Part shown: piece by piece, positions 1-7,928 of the stretch | Layout of the letters: the number at the start of each line of letters is the position of its first letter | Position numbering within the stretch: position 1 is the stretch's first letter | Assembly: GCA_016297325.1 (NCBI GenBank) | Contig: JAEDGW010000031.1 | Coordinates: 1-23,934 of the forward strand | DNA: 23,934 nucleotides | Source: Coprococcus sp. | GTDB lineage: Bacteria > Bacillota > Clostridia > Lachnospirales > Lachnospiraceae | Direction: 5' to 3' | Program-made: the position numbers and the translations under genes | The notes under the pieces: generated by a model | Seen by the model: the letters and a program-made list of their open reading frames with translations, nothing else | Told to the model about the DNA's origin: nothing | Database searches by the model: none

Positions 1-2
1 AG

Positions 3-665
3 CTCAACGGACTGATCACCGGCAAAGACACGGAGATTGGCAATGCAAATAAGCTTATTGAGGAGCTCAAGAAAGCTTCTAAGACAGGCATTAAGCCGCT
101 GATTTACATCCAGAAGAGTGCCATGGATGCAGTGAAACGGTGTGGCTATGGTCTGTGGGTAGCTCAGTACCCAGACTATGTTGAGACCGGCTATCAGGTG
201 CACCCATGGAACGAGGGAGCTTATAACTGCCTTATCCGTCAGTACACATCTGTCGGTAAGCTCTCAGGTTACAGCGGCAGCCTTGATCTCAATAAGGCTT
301 ATATCAGTGCAGCGAGCTGGAATAAGCTGGCAGGCAGAAGAGCCGTATCCGTACTTGCAAAGCCGACAGCCGGCAAGAAGAGCATCAATATCATTGCCAA
401 GGAAGTCCTTGCGGGCAAGTGGGGCAACGGTGTTGATCGCAAGAGCAGACTGACCAAGGCTGGTTATGACTACAACAAGGTCCAGACGGCGGTCAACAAG
501 CTTGTTAAGGCATCACAGATGTCGGAGGATAAGATCATCAATGAAGTTGCGCATGAAGTCATCATAGGCAAGTGGGGCAATGGACAGGAACGTATTGACA
601 GGCTTAAGGCAGCAGGATATGATCCAACCATGATCCAGAACAAAGTCAATGAGATTTTGAAGTAG
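3..665 (+). CDS. GH25 family lysozyme (phage-type endolysin), 5' truncated by window edge
   Basis: The reading frame is open from base 3 into an ATG at 123, so the gene starts outside the window; 220 residues remain. The first part matches the C-terminal half of a GH25 muramidase barrel: the PLIYIQ strand, the LWVAQY strand and the IRQYTSVGKLSGYSG stretch that precedes LDLN. GH25 enzymes hydrolyse the MurNAc-GlcNAc bond of peptidoglycan. After the catalytic domain are two copies of a roughly 40-residue module containing GKWGNG, then a DR/ER basic stretch and AAGYD/KAGYD. These resemble Cpl-7-type cell-wall-binding repeats. This architecture is typical of phage endolysins, and the gene is followed by non-coding DNA with integration-like repeats, so it is probably the last gene of a prophage. 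The catalytic DxE residues lie upstream of the window and cannot be checked. Confidence 0.88.
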   Translation, partial: LNGLITGKDTEIGNANKLIEELKKASKTGIKPLIYIQKSAMDAVKRCGYGLWVAQYPDYVETGYQVHPWNEGAYNCLIRQYTSVGKLSGYSGSLDLNKAYISAASWNKLAGRRAVSVLAKPTAGKKSINIIAKEVLAGKWGNGVDRKSRLTKAGYDYNKVQTAVNKLVKASQMSEDKIINEVAHEVIIGKWGNGQERIDRLKAAGYDPTMIQNKVNEILK

Positions 666-674
666 AATGGTATT

Positions 675-696
675 TTTAGGGGCAATTTAGGGGCAA
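675..696. repeat. Two tandem 11-bp direct repeats (TTTAGGGGCAA x2)
   Basis: TTTAGGGGCAA occurs twice without interruption at 675-685 and 686-696, ten bases after the endolysin stop codon. Short GC-containing tandem repeats at a prophage edge resemble integrase arm-binding sites, but no integrase gene or second att copy is in this window, so that role is inference. Confidence 0.6.
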
Positions 697-864
697 AAAG
701 TTGATTTGCTGTGATATTGCCATGCACAATGAAAGTGCAAAAAAACGTAGGAATTAAGCCACTTTTGAGCATATGTGAGCATACACAAAAACATAGCGAT
801 TTTAAACCAGGGGTTCATTGATGCCAAAGTACAAATCTGATATATTTCTCTCATAACATTTAAA

Positions 865-880
865 ACATATTGCAATATGT
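865..880. repeat. Perfect 16-bp palindrome (possible operator)
   Basis: ACATATTGCAATATGT reads identically on both strands. It overlaps the candidate -35 box (870-875) of the only promoter-like pair upstream of the gene at 972. That position is compatible with a dimeric repressor site, though a chance AT-rich palindrome is not excluded. Confidence 0.4.
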
Positions 881-971
881 AAATTAAGAGGCTATGGTGG
901 CAGTTCCTTCTAAAGCAAATGATTATGGTAAAACACTGTCACCGGTTTCCTCGTTTTAATGGGAGAAAAAA

Positions 972-3227
972 ATGGATACAAATATAAATGCGATATTGTT
1001 GAGAAGAAAAAATAAGCTGCTTCTTGATCCTGGCACAGCTGCAAAGGCAAATGACAGATACATAGCAACCATTATGAAGAACATAGAAAGTCTTGGTTAT
1101 ACATTTTCAAGAGAGGTGTATGACGTACTTGAGACCTATAGTGACGTGGAGCTTGGTGACTTTTATCTGGAGCTTATAAGTGAGCTGAGAGAACTTGTAG
1201 GTGCAGATGTGGAGTACACCCCTATGTATCCGGATTTTCCGCAGTCTGTTATGGATATGGACTCATCAGAACTTTATATAAATGCAATGTTCCACTATTT
1301 GTCAGATGGGGCCCTGTATCCGGCAGCGGCAAAGAGCAATAGACTGCCTCTCTGGGAAGATGCCAAGGTAAAGGTGATAGGTCTTGGAAGCAGGGAGGAT
1401 ATCACAGATATATTTGTAAGACTTTGCAGATCAAAGACTTCGATATCTGAGACGGATAAGGCGGACATTGTATATCTGTTCGGACATGAGCATATGGAGC
1501 TTCCGGATGATATACCGCACAAGGAGAATGCGGCTTATATCACTGCTCTCTATATTCAGAAGAATCCCATCGCAAATGTCACATGTATCAGAAAATATAT
1601 CAAAACTGCCACTGACGTGCTGAGACTTGTCACAGCCATGAGCGGCGGCGATGTGAGCCTTGCAGAAAATACAAGATACAAGAGTTTTACACGCAGGCAG
1701 AGGAGAATGATCATGGAGCTCCTGTCCGGCTGTGAGGGTATCGAGGAAGATATGCTGAGGTACAAGGAGAGGTGGATCAGAATTGGAGAGCGGATCCATC
1801 CATCCGAATTTGAATGCAGCAAATATACACTGGAATATGACAGGGCGATAAGAGCATTTGACAAGCTGAGAAATGACAAGAAGATAGAGACATTTGGAAG
1901 TGATGTTGAATTTGCTCTGGCATATGGCGAGTACAAGGCTGCGCTGGATATCCTTGTGAAGAGACCGGGAGAGCTTGCCAGAAGGCTGGATCAGCTATTA
2001 AGGGCGGCGGTGTCTGTTACTGAGGATTCAGATGGTTCAAATGGATCTGATCTTGCCGGTATAGAGCAGGAAAGATCGTACAAAGAATCCGTGATAAAAG
2101 CCTTTGAGTCTGTTGCGTACAGAGTGTCTACTCCTGTCCTGCTTCAGGTGAGGGAGCACTTCGCACATAGATCGGAAAAGCTGGATTCAAGGGTATTTTT
2201 CCCTAAGGGAAGTCTGGCAAAATGCCACTGCGAGGCGAATAAACTGCCTGATATAGAAGAGCAGTATTGCAGGTCGGTGGTGGAGATATGTGAGAAGGCT
2301 CTTGTGAAAGCGTATGGCCAGAGAGCTCCTATGGGCAAAGTGTATCTGTCTGAGGACTACAGGAATTATGTGGTTCCATTCAGCCAGAGAAGTGCGGGCA
2401 AGGCCGCGAAGACAATTGTCAGGGGATCAAGGCTTCCGATCCAGAAGCAGACAAATGCCATAAGAGCATTTATCTGGTGGACGAATATGGATGGCTGCGA
2501 TTTCAAGGATGATGGCTGTGGCAGAGTAGACATAGATCTGTCGGCTGCTATATTTGACGAGAACTGGAACTATATGGAGCACGTCTCATATACTCGTCTG
2601 AGATCTTCAAAGTATAAGGCGTGTCACTCGGGCGACATTATAAATGGCGGCCCTGTGGATGGGGATGGTGTCAGTGAATTTCTGGATGTGGATATAGACT
2701 CTGTTCGCAGATTCGGTGCGAGATATGTAGTGTATCAGCTATACTGTTACACGGGACAGGAGTATGCGGATATGCCTCACGCTATGTTTGGCTGGATGGA
2801 AAGGGCTGACGTGAAGTCGGGTGAGATATACGAGCCGAAGACCGTAGAACAGAAGATGGATCTCACTGCAAAAAGCACGGTGTGCATCCCGGTTATATTT
2901 GACTGCCTGACCAGGGAGGTCGTATGGTGCGATATGAATCTGTCCATAGGCGGATGTCACTGCCATGCAGGTGGCAATAATCTGGAGAGCAATCTCTCCG
3001 GCGTTGCTGCAGTCTGTTATGCCATCACAAATATGAAAAAGCCAGATCTCTATGACCTGATCGCTCTTAATGTCAGGGGCAGAGGCGAGTTTGTCACAAA
3101 CAGGGATGACGCAGATATTGTGTTTGACATAGAAAATGGTGTAGGACGGAATACGGATCACGAAGCGGGCAGCCAGACGGTTATCACTCCATTTGACACT
3201 GAGGTGTTTATGAGTGAGTATCTGTAA
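972..3227 (+). CDS. Large protein with helical N-terminal region and C-terminal TerD-like domain
   Basis: The 751-residue product starts at an ATG preceded by GGGAG. Residues about 1-430 are mostly helical, with conserved-looking stretches such as IRKYIKTATDVLRL, RYKERWIRIGERIHP and KRPGELARRLDQLLRAA; I cannot assign this part to a named family with certainty. Residues about 490-735 resemble TerD-fold stress proteins: a VDIDLSAAIFDENW strand, a CHSGDIINGGPVDGDGVSEFLDVDI segment with the Asp/Gly-rich calcium-site-like loop, then VVYQLYCYTG and a final IPVIFD strand. TerD-type proteins belong to tellurite-resistance and chemical-stress systems, often with calcium binding. Here the domain stands alone, without terA/B/C/E neighbours. 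It is convergent with the MerR gene, 23 bases apart, and lies next to a prophage edge, so a defence or stress role is possible but not shown. Confidence 0.65.
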   Translation: MDTNINAILLRRKNKLLLDPGTAAKANDRYIATIMKNIESLGYTFSREVYDVLETYSDVELGDFYLELISELRELVGADVEYTPMYPDFPQSVMDMDSSELYINAMFHYLSDGALYPAAAKSNRLPLWEDAKVKVIGLGSREDITDIFVRLCRSKTSISETDKADIVYLFGHEHMELPDDIPHKENAAYITALYIQKNPIANVTCIRKYIKTATDVLRLVTAMSGGDVSLAENTRYKSFTRRQRRMIMELLSGCEGIEEDMLRYKERWIRIGERIHPSEFECSKYTLEYDRAIRAFDKLRNDKKIETFGSDVEFALAYGEYKAALDILVKRPGELARRLDQLLRAAVSVTEDSDGSNGSDLAGIEQERSYKESVIKAFESVAYRVSTPVLLQVREHFAHRSEKLDSRVFFPKGSLAKCHCEANKLPDIEEQYCRSVVEICEKALVKAYGQRAPMGKVYLSEDYRNYVVPFSQRSAGKAAKTIVRGSRLPIQKQTNAIRAFIWWTNMDGCDFKDDGCGRVDIDLSAAIFDENWNYMEHVSYTRLRSSKYKACHSGDIINGGPVDGDGVSEFLDVDIDSVRRFGARYVVYQLYCYTGQEYADMPHAMFGWMERADVKSGEIYEPKTVEQKMDLTAKSTVCIPVIFDCLTREVVWCDMNLSIGGCHCHAGGNNLESNLSGVAAVCYAITNMKKPDLYDLIALNVRGRGEFVTNRDDADIVFDIENGVGRNTDHEAGSQTVITPFDTEVFMSEYL

Positions 3228-3250
3228 GGCGAAAGTGCATTAGTGTATTT

Positions 3251-4078
3251 TCACTTCACCATGAGCTGTAGTTCAATAATATATTCGTCCTCATCGTTGG
3301 TTTCATAATCATCGATATGGCACATTTCAACAGGATCACCGGCTATCTCAAGCTGGTGGTCTTTTGCGTATTTGTAAAGCTTAGGCAGCAGCTCCTTTGT
3401 CTTTGTGAGGGATCCGCGGTAAGTCAGGGAAAGATATCTTCCGGCTGGAAGTATGTAATTGCAATCATCAGCCTCAAGGTATGGGGCTGAGAAAAATACA
3501 TTCTTGGTACGATAATATAGGGAGTCTGGATTGCTTCCGGCAATGTCAAGAGTGTAACAGTCGCATGCACCTATGGTGTCGATCTTGGTGTGATGGCTCT
3601 GCATGTATTTGACTACGTAGTAAGATACGTAATCATCGGGAAGATTGTCGTCAGTAACCATGACGCAGCCACGATCTGGAAGTTCTTTTATCACAACATC
3701 CTCAAATGAATTCTGTATATCCGGGCTGCCAAGTGCGGTTATGGTGTCCAGACGATTCTGTATGCTATCCCTTGTGGCTTTCAGCTTGGAGATCTCGGCA
3801 TCAACCACATCAAGTTCTGCACGGAGCAGAGCAGTGGTGCTGTCAACATTTCTATCCTCATCATATTCCCTGATCTGATCAGTAGAAAAACTGAGCCCCA
3901 GCAGCTCCCGGATAAGCGCAAGACGGCGCACATCATCGATAGTGTACATTCTATAATTATTCTCATCATTTCTGACCGGATGAAGAATCCCAACCTTCTC
4001 ATAATACCGAATAGAATCCACTCCAATATCAAAAAGCCTGGACAACTCACCAATCTTAAACGTATCCTTTTTCTTCAT
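3251..4078 (-). CDS. MerR-family transcriptional activator with GyrI/BmrR-like effector domain
   Basis: The 275-residue protein is read from ATG 4078, preceded by GGGAG; a longer frame to 4126 is possible but its first 16 residues do not fit MerR N-termini. Residues 4-75 form the winged helix with KIGELSRLFDIGVDSIRYYEKVGIL and the YRMYTIDDVRRL wing typical of the family. Residues about 80-115 form the dimer coiled coil. The C-terminal half ends in a GDPVEMCHIDDYETNDEDEY segment and a final beta strand, as in the GyrI-like ligand-binding domain of BmrR/BltR. These regulators activate promoters with overlong (19-bp) spacers when they bind lipophilic or cationic ligands. The gene is divergent from the catabolic island, and matching operators lie at 4232-4250 and 10543-10557, so it probably controls the island. 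Confidence 0.9.
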   Translation of the reverse strand: MKKKDTFKIGELSRLFDIGVDSIRYYEKVGILHPVRNDENNYRMYTIDDVRRLALIRELLGLSFSTDQIREYDEDRNVDSTTALLRAELDVVDAEISKLKATRDSIQNRLDTITALGSPDIQNSFEDVVIKELPDRGCVMVTDDNLPDDYVSYYVVKYMQSHHTKIDTIGACDCYTLDIAGSNPDSLYYRTKNVFFSAPYLEADDCNYILPAGRYLSLTYRGSLTKTKELLPKLYKYAKDHQLEIAGDPVEMCHIDDYETNDEDEYIIELQLMVK

Positions 4079-4108
4079 AATATATAATCTCCCAATAATG
4101 TATATGTC

Positions 4109-4114
4109 AGTATA
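4109..4114 (-). promoter_or_regulatory. Candidate -10 box of the merR-type gene
   Basis: Read on the minus strand, TATACT lies about 31 bases upstream of the chosen start at 4078. No convincing -35 hexamer is at 16-18 bp, although TTGATT is present at only 14 bp. This is a weak call. Confidence 0.3.
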
Positions 4115-4227
4115 GTAACACACCACCTAATCAAATTCTATTTTCCAAGATAATACTTTAATTAATTAAGCCATCCACCCGCTAAATCTTCATATCTAAC
4201 GAATTCCACAAAAACAAATCAAGCACA

Positions 4228-4258
4228 TTGACTCTAGTACGATACAAGGGTTTACCAT
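4228..4258 (+). promoter_or_regulatory. MerR-type promoter with 19-bp spacer and dyad operator, upstream of dehydrogenase genes
   Basis: The -35 TTGACT is at 4228-4233 and the -10 TACCAT at 4253-4258, giving a 19-bp spacer. A dyad, CTCTAGTA-CGA-TACAAGGG at 4232-4250, has six of eight arm positions complementary. An overlong spacer filled by a dyad is the signature of promoters activated by MerR-family untwisting. It lies between the divergent MerR gene and the first island gene (start 4299), giving a leader of roughly 35 bases. Confidence 0.78.
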
Positions 4259-4298
4259 TTCACCAAGTTAATTGAACACAAAAAAAGGAGGAATGGCT

Positions 4299-4616
4299 AT
4301 GGATAGGATATTAACTCACCCGATATTGGGGGACACCCCAGAGGGCAGGCTGGTGAATTTCACATATGATGGACAGACGCTTCAGGGGATAGAGGGCGAG
4401 CCGATCGCGGCGGCGCTCAGGGTGGCAGGTGTTATGACACACAGATATACCAAGAAGAGACATGAGCCGCGAGGTGTATTCTGTGCCATAGGAAGATGCA
4501 CGGACTGTGTCATGGTCGTAAATGGCAAGCCAAATATAAGAACGTGCATCACTCCTCTGGAAGAGGGAATGGATGTGAGGACGCAGTACGGTGCGTCGGC
4601 AGAGAAGGATTTTTAG
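4299..4616 (+). CDS. Small [2Fe-2S] ferredoxin-like subunit of an opine/hydroxyproline-type dehydrogenase
   Basis: The 105-residue protein resembles the small iron-sulfur subunit (Fer2_4 type) of opine oxidase, D-hydroxyproline dehydrogenase and hydrogen cyanide synthase, and the N-terminal part of sarcosine oxidase alpha. Cluster ligands are visible as C62-x4-C67-x2-C70-x12-C83, followed by the typical TPLEEGMDVRTQ end. ATG 4299 is chosen because GGAGG at 4287-4291 is 7 bases upstream; an in-frame ATG at 4293 sits only one base from the ribosome-binding site. It is the first gene after the MerR-type promoter and lies 12 bases before the FAD subunit gene. Its inferred role is passing electrons between flavin centres of the complex. 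The substrate of the enzyme cannot be read from the sequence. Confidence 0.85.
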   Translation: MDRILTHPILGDTPEGRLVNFTYDGQTLQGIEGEPIAAALRVAGVMTHRYTKKRHEPRGVFCAIGRCTDCVMVVNGKPNIRTCITPLEEGMDVRTQYGASAEKDF

Positions 4617-4628
4617 GAGGTGACCGCT

Positions 4629-6203
4629 ATGATAGAGAGATACGATCTGATAGTGATAGGTGCAGGTCCGGCAGGACTTTCCGCTGCGATAGAGGCTGCG
4701 AAGAACGGAATGAAGCCGATAGTATTTGACGAGAATGCAAAGCCCGGCGGTCAGCTCTTCAAACAGATACATAAGTTCTTCGGCTCAAAGGAACACAAGG
4801 CGAAGATAAGAGGATTCAATATAGGCTACGAGCTTCTTGAGGAGGCAAATAAACTTGGTGTGGATGTAAGGCTCAACGCCACAGTTGTTGGACTTTACGA
4901 TGAGAAGGAAGTGACAGTCAGGATCGATGATGAGATAAAGCATTTCAAAGGAGACAGCGTGCTTGTGGCGACAGGCGCAAGCGAGAATATGGTCACTTTC
5001 AAGGGCTGGACACTTCCGGGAGTCATTGGAGCAGGTGCCGCCCAGACCATGATGAACCTCCATCACATAAAGCCGGGTAACAGGATATTGATGCTTGGTT
5101 CAGGAAATGTCGGACTTGTCGTCAGCTATCAGCTTATGCAGGCAGGCTGCGAGGTCGTGGCACTGGTTGATGCGGCACCGAGGATCGGAGGATACGGAGT
5201 TCATGCGGCAAAGATTTCGAGATGCGGAGTTCCGTTTTATCTGTCACATACGATCGTTGAGGCAAGTGGAACTGACAGGGTGACAGGAGTGACGATCGCA
5301 CAGGTCGACAGCCATTTCAATTTCATAGAGGGAACTGAAAAGACATTTGACGTTGATACGATCTGCGTTGCCGTAGGACTTTCGCCTATGTCGCAGCTTT
5401 TAAAACAGGCGGGCGTAAAGATGAAGGACACTCCGGGTGGATATGTTCCTGAGTGTGACGAATGGGGCAGAACCTCAGTGCCGGGAATATTTGCAGCCGG
5501 TGATGTGTCCGGGATAGAGGAGGCAAGTTCAGCCATGATCGAGGGCAGGATAGCAGGATCGGTCATATCGCAGGATCTTGGATTCATAGAAAAGGCGGAG
5601 ATGGAAGCCAGGGCATCGGAGCTTGAGGATGCACTTGGAAGTCTCCGTGAGGGAATGTTTGCACCGAAGAACAGAGGCAAGCTGATCGAGAAGACGGAGG
5701 AAGGCATAGGCGTATCGATGAATCTGCTGGAGCACGGATTTGTGGCAGATGACGAGATAGAGAGATATCCGGGAGTGACTCACAGGAAGGGCATACATCC
5801 GGTTATAGAGTGCACCCAGAACATTCCGTGCAACCCATGTCAGGATGCGTGTCCAAAGGGATGCATAAGCATAGGTGCAAATATTACATCACTTCCGACG
5901 GTGACGGAGAATCCGTGTATAGGCTGTGGCATGTGTGTCGCAAGCTGTTCGGGACAGGCGATATTCCTGGTGGACGAGGATACCGGGGATGGCTATGGAA
6001 CGGTTACACTTCCGTATGAATTCCTGCCTATTCCTGAGAAAGGAACTAAGGGCGTGGCACTTGGCCGTGATGGACATGAGGTATGTGAGGCGGAGGTTGT
6101 AAATGTCAGAAGCGCCAAAGCATTTGACCATACAAATCTGCTGACCATGAAGGTGCCAAAGGACATGGTGATGAAGGCGAGATTTTTCAAGGCGGCGATT
6201 TAA
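4629..6203 (+). CDS. FAD/NAD(P)-binding oxidoreductase with C-terminal 2x[4Fe-4S] domain (dehydrogenase large subunit)
   Basis: The 524-residue product begins at ATG 4629, 8 bases after AGGAGG; an upstream GTG at 4620 overlaps that site. IVIGAGPAGLSAA near the N-terminus binds FAD, and MLGSGNVGLVVS near residues 155-165 is the second dinucleotide fold. GIFAAGDVSGIEEAS closes the FAD site. This core matches the large subunit of opine oxidase/HcnB/hydroxyproline dehydrogenase enzymes. Those relatives usually end in a BFD-type [2Fe-2S] domain; here the C-terminus instead carries two ferredoxin-like motifs, C401-x2-C404-x3-C408-x3-C412 and C430-x2-C433-x2-C436-x3-C440. The BFD domain is a separate gene just downstream. 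The extra clusters suggest electron delivery to a ferredoxin or other anaerobic carrier instead of oxygen (inference). Confidence 0.88.
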   Translation: MIERYDLIVIGAGPAGLSAAIEAAKNGMKPIVFDENAKPGGQLFKQIHKFFGSKEHKAKIRGFNIGYELLEEANKLGVDVRLNATVVGLYDEKEVTVRIDDEIKHFKGDSVLVATGASENMVTFKGWTLPGVIGAGAAQTMMNLHHIKPGNRILMLGSGNVGLVVSYQLMQAGCEVVALVDAAPRIGGYGVHAAKISRCGVPFYLSHTIVEASGTDRVTGVTIAQVDSHFNFIEGTEKTFDVDTICVAVGLSPMSQLLKQAGVKMKDTPGGYVPECDEWGRTSVPGIFAAGDVSGIEEASSAMIEGRIAGSVISQDLGFIEKAEMEARASELEDALGSLREGMFAPKNRGKLIEKTEEGIGVSMNLLEHGFVADDEIERYPGVTHRKGIHPVIECTQNIPCNPCQDACPKGCISIGANITSLPTVTENPCIGCGMCVASCSGQAIFLVDEDTGDGYGTVTLPYEFLPIPEKGTKGVALGRDGHEVCEAEVVNVRSAKAFDHTNLLTMKVPKDMVMKARFFKAAI

Positions 6204-6219
6204 GAAATTCAGATAGAAA

Positions 6220-6253
6220 TCAGCCCATGGGTAATACGTTTTAGATGGGCTGA
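6220..6253 (+). other. Intercistronic hairpin between the FAD and BFD genes
   Basis: TCAGCCCAT at 6220-6228 pairs perfectly with ATGGGCTGA at 6245-6253 across a 16-base loop. There is no U-tract, so it is unlikely to be an intrinsic terminator. It could stabilise or mark a processing point in the mRNA. It ends ten bases before the ribosome-binding site of the next gene. Confidence 0.5.
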
Positions 6254-6276
6254 GACTCATACAAGGAGGTGCGGTT

Positions 6277-6609
6277 ATGATAGATATCAGGGAAAAACTT
6301 GACGCCATAGGACCTTATGTTCCGGCACCGGATGACGATATGCTGGTGTGCAGATGCGAGGAGGTCACAAAGGGCGAGATAAGACAGGCAGTTCATGCGG
6401 GAATGCTGACGATAGAAGAGATAAGAAGATTCCTCAGGTGCGGAATGGGGCTGTGTCAGGGACAGACCTGTGGCAAGCTGGTGAAGGGCATTGTGGCAAG
6501 GGAGCTTCATGTGTCACCTCTTGACATAGAGCCAGCCACATCCAGGGCACCTATGAGACCTACGGAGATGCGCATACTTGCGAGAGATGGAGGTGAGGCT
6601 CATGAGTAA
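6277..6609 (+). CDS. Free-standing BFD-like [2Fe-2S] protein
   Basis: The 110-residue protein starts at ATG 6277, 7 bases after AAGGAGG. LVCRCEEVTKGEI near residues 24-36 and RCGMGLCQGQTCG near 59-71 supply the four cysteines of a BFD-like [2Fe-2S] domain (CxC ... CxxxxC-type spacing). The tail APMRPTEMRILAR resembles the end of this domain in opine oxidase/sarcosine oxidase large subunits, where it is normally fused to the FAD protein. Here it is a separate polypeptide between the FAD subunit and the DAO subunit. Its last 8 bases overlap the next gene (ATGAGTAA), suggesting translational coupling and a stoichiometric complex. Confidence 0.87.
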   Translation: MIDIREKLDAIGPYVPAPDDDMLVCRCEEVTKGEIRQAVHAGMLTIEEIRRFLRCGMGLCQGQTCGKLVKGIVARELHVSPLDIEPATSRAPMRPTEMRILARDGGEAHE

Positions 6610-7741
6610 ACATACAGCAGAGGTTATAATAATCGGCGGCGGTGTAAATGGATGCGCTGCAGCTTACTATCTGGCAAAGGCCGGAATGAAGGATGTTATA
6701 GTGCTGGAGGGAAGTCCGAGCATAGGACACGGAGGCTCCTCACGAAACGGAGGCGGAGTCAGACAGTCGGGAAGAGATGTCAGGGAGCTGCCATACGCTA
6801 TGTATGCAGTGCAGAATATGTGGCCGGCACTTTCCGAGGAGCTTGGAGTTGATGTGGAATATTACCAGAAGGGCAACCTCAGACTTGGCAAAACGGATGC
6901 ACACATGGAAAAACTGAGGAACCTTGCGGCAAATGCAAACTCACTCGGACTAGACATGAAGATCATAGATGGCAAAGAGGTGAAGGAGATATGTCCATAC
7001 CTCTCGGATGAGATAATCGGCGCAAGCTGGTGTCCTACAGATGGACATGCAAATCCTATGCTGACGACTCTTGCGTATTATAAGAGGGCAACAGAGCTGG
7101 GGGTAAATTTTTTCACCGATGCAAAGGTGGCCGCACTTGAGAAGGTGAAGGGAAAACTCAGAAAGGTCATATTGGAATCCGGTGAGGTGTTTGAGGCGGA
7201 CAAGGTCATACTTGCTGCCGGATATGAGAGCAGATTCATCGCAAGGACAGTTGGAATAGATGTGCCGATGACAAAGTATTTTGAGGAGGCACTTGTTACG
7301 GAGGTACAGCCTCATATGTTCGACATCATGCTTGGCGTTGCATCCGCAGATTTCTATGGACACCAGTCACAGCACGGATCATTTGTATTTGGCTCGGACT
7401 CAGGACTTGAGGAGACTACTGATATGGGGCTGGATGAGCTCAAGACTTCACCGCTCACCGTATCCGCCGGATGCAGGGCGATCATGGGATACATACCGAT
7501 GCTTGCGGATGCGAAGATCGTGAGAACATGGGGCGGATGGCTTGATCTCTGTTATGACGGAGTTCCTGTCATAAGCGAGGTTGACGAGGTGCCGGGACTT
7601 ATCCTGGCATGTGGATTCACCGGACATGGATTTGGAACGGCACCGGCAGTTGGACTTATGCTCTCCCAGATGGCGCTCGGTGAGAAGACGGTGGTGGATA
7701 TATCGTCTCTACGGTATGATAGATTTAAAGCCGTGAGATAG
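6602..7741 (+). CDS. DAO-family FAD-dependent oxidoreductase (dehydrogenase catalytic subunit)
   Basis: The 379-residue flavoprotein is translated from ATG 6602, which overlaps the stop of the BFD gene and follows GGAGGTGAGG; a frame start at 6578 lies deep inside the previous gene. EVIIIGGGVNGCAAAYYLAKAG is the Rossmann FAD motif, and GHGGSSRNGGGVRQSGRD resembles the flavin-contacting loop of glycine/sarcosine oxidase relatives. The C-terminal LACGFTGHGFGTAPAVG is the closing FAD motif. The family (DAO, PF01266) oxidises the C-N bond of amino acids, N-substituted amino acids, imino acids and opines. With the three preceding proteins it forms what looks like a heteromeric dehydrogenase of the OoxAB, LhpBEF or HcnABC type. 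The exact substrate is unknown; D-amino, hydroxyproline-like, opine-like and N-methyl compounds are all possible. Confidence 0.87.
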   Translation: MSKHTAEVIIIGGGVNGCAAAYYLAKAGMKDVIVLEGSPSIGHGGSSRNGGGVRQSGRDVRELPYAMYAVQNMWPALSEELGVDVEYYQKGNLRLGKTDAHMEKLRNLAANANSLGLDMKIIDGKEVKEICPYLSDEIIGASWCPTDGHANPMLTTLAYYKRATELGVNFFTDAKVAALEKVKGKLRKVILESGEVFEADKVILAAGYESRFIARTVGIDVPMTKYFEEALVTEVQPHMFDIMLGVASADFYGHQSQHGSFVFGSDSGLEETTDMGLDELKTSPLTVSAGCRAIMGYIPMLADAKIVRTWGGWLDLCYDGVPVISEVDEVPGLILACGFTGHGFGTAPAVGLMLSQMALGEKTVVDISSLRYDRFKAVR

Positions 7742-7928
7742 CATTACGTTGTAAACTGTAATAATATCTGGCAAGCTCCTCAGGGGCGATAGATTCAAGG
7801 TTGTCAGGTAGACAGCGTATCAATCATGGTCGTATATTGTTGGTGAAGTAATTCTGTGGAGCAGGATAAGAAAACTTCAGAGAGTTAATAGTATCAATGA
7901 TAACAGATAGAAAAAGGAGAGACATATC

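Larger units (their letters stand above)
666..971. other. Gene-free interval between putative prophage end and TerD-like gene
   Basis: About 300 bases hold no credible gene. Two exact tandem copies of TTTAGGGGCAA lie at 675-696, and a perfect 16-bp palindrome lies at 865-880. A weak promoter-like pair, TTGCAA at 870-875 and TATGGT at 893-898 with 17-bp spacing, could drive the gene at 972; its -35 box overlaps the palindrome. A 12-codon frame from ATG 821 to TAA 856 begins MPKYKS but is too short to call. No tRNA or clear terminator was seen. Confidence 0.6.

Noticed and set aside
804..824. AACCAGGGGTTC stretch that resembles a tRNA T-arm or tRNA-type attachment site
   Set aside because: No matching acceptor stem, anticodon arm or GGTTCRANTCC consensus could be assembled around it.
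821..856. Short frame MPKYKS... resembling the start of some phage integrases
   Set aside because: Only 11 residues before a stop and no continuation in other frames; similarity is too short to mean anything.
3228..3256. Terminator between the TerD-like and MerR genes
   Set aside because: Only a 5-bp AAGTG/CACTT pairing without a T-tract; too weak to call.
5237..5707. 156-codon open frame antisense to the FAD oxidoreductase gene
   Set aside because: Lies wholly within a conserved gene, is Ser/Pro-rich without domain features, and is explained as a codon-bias shadow.
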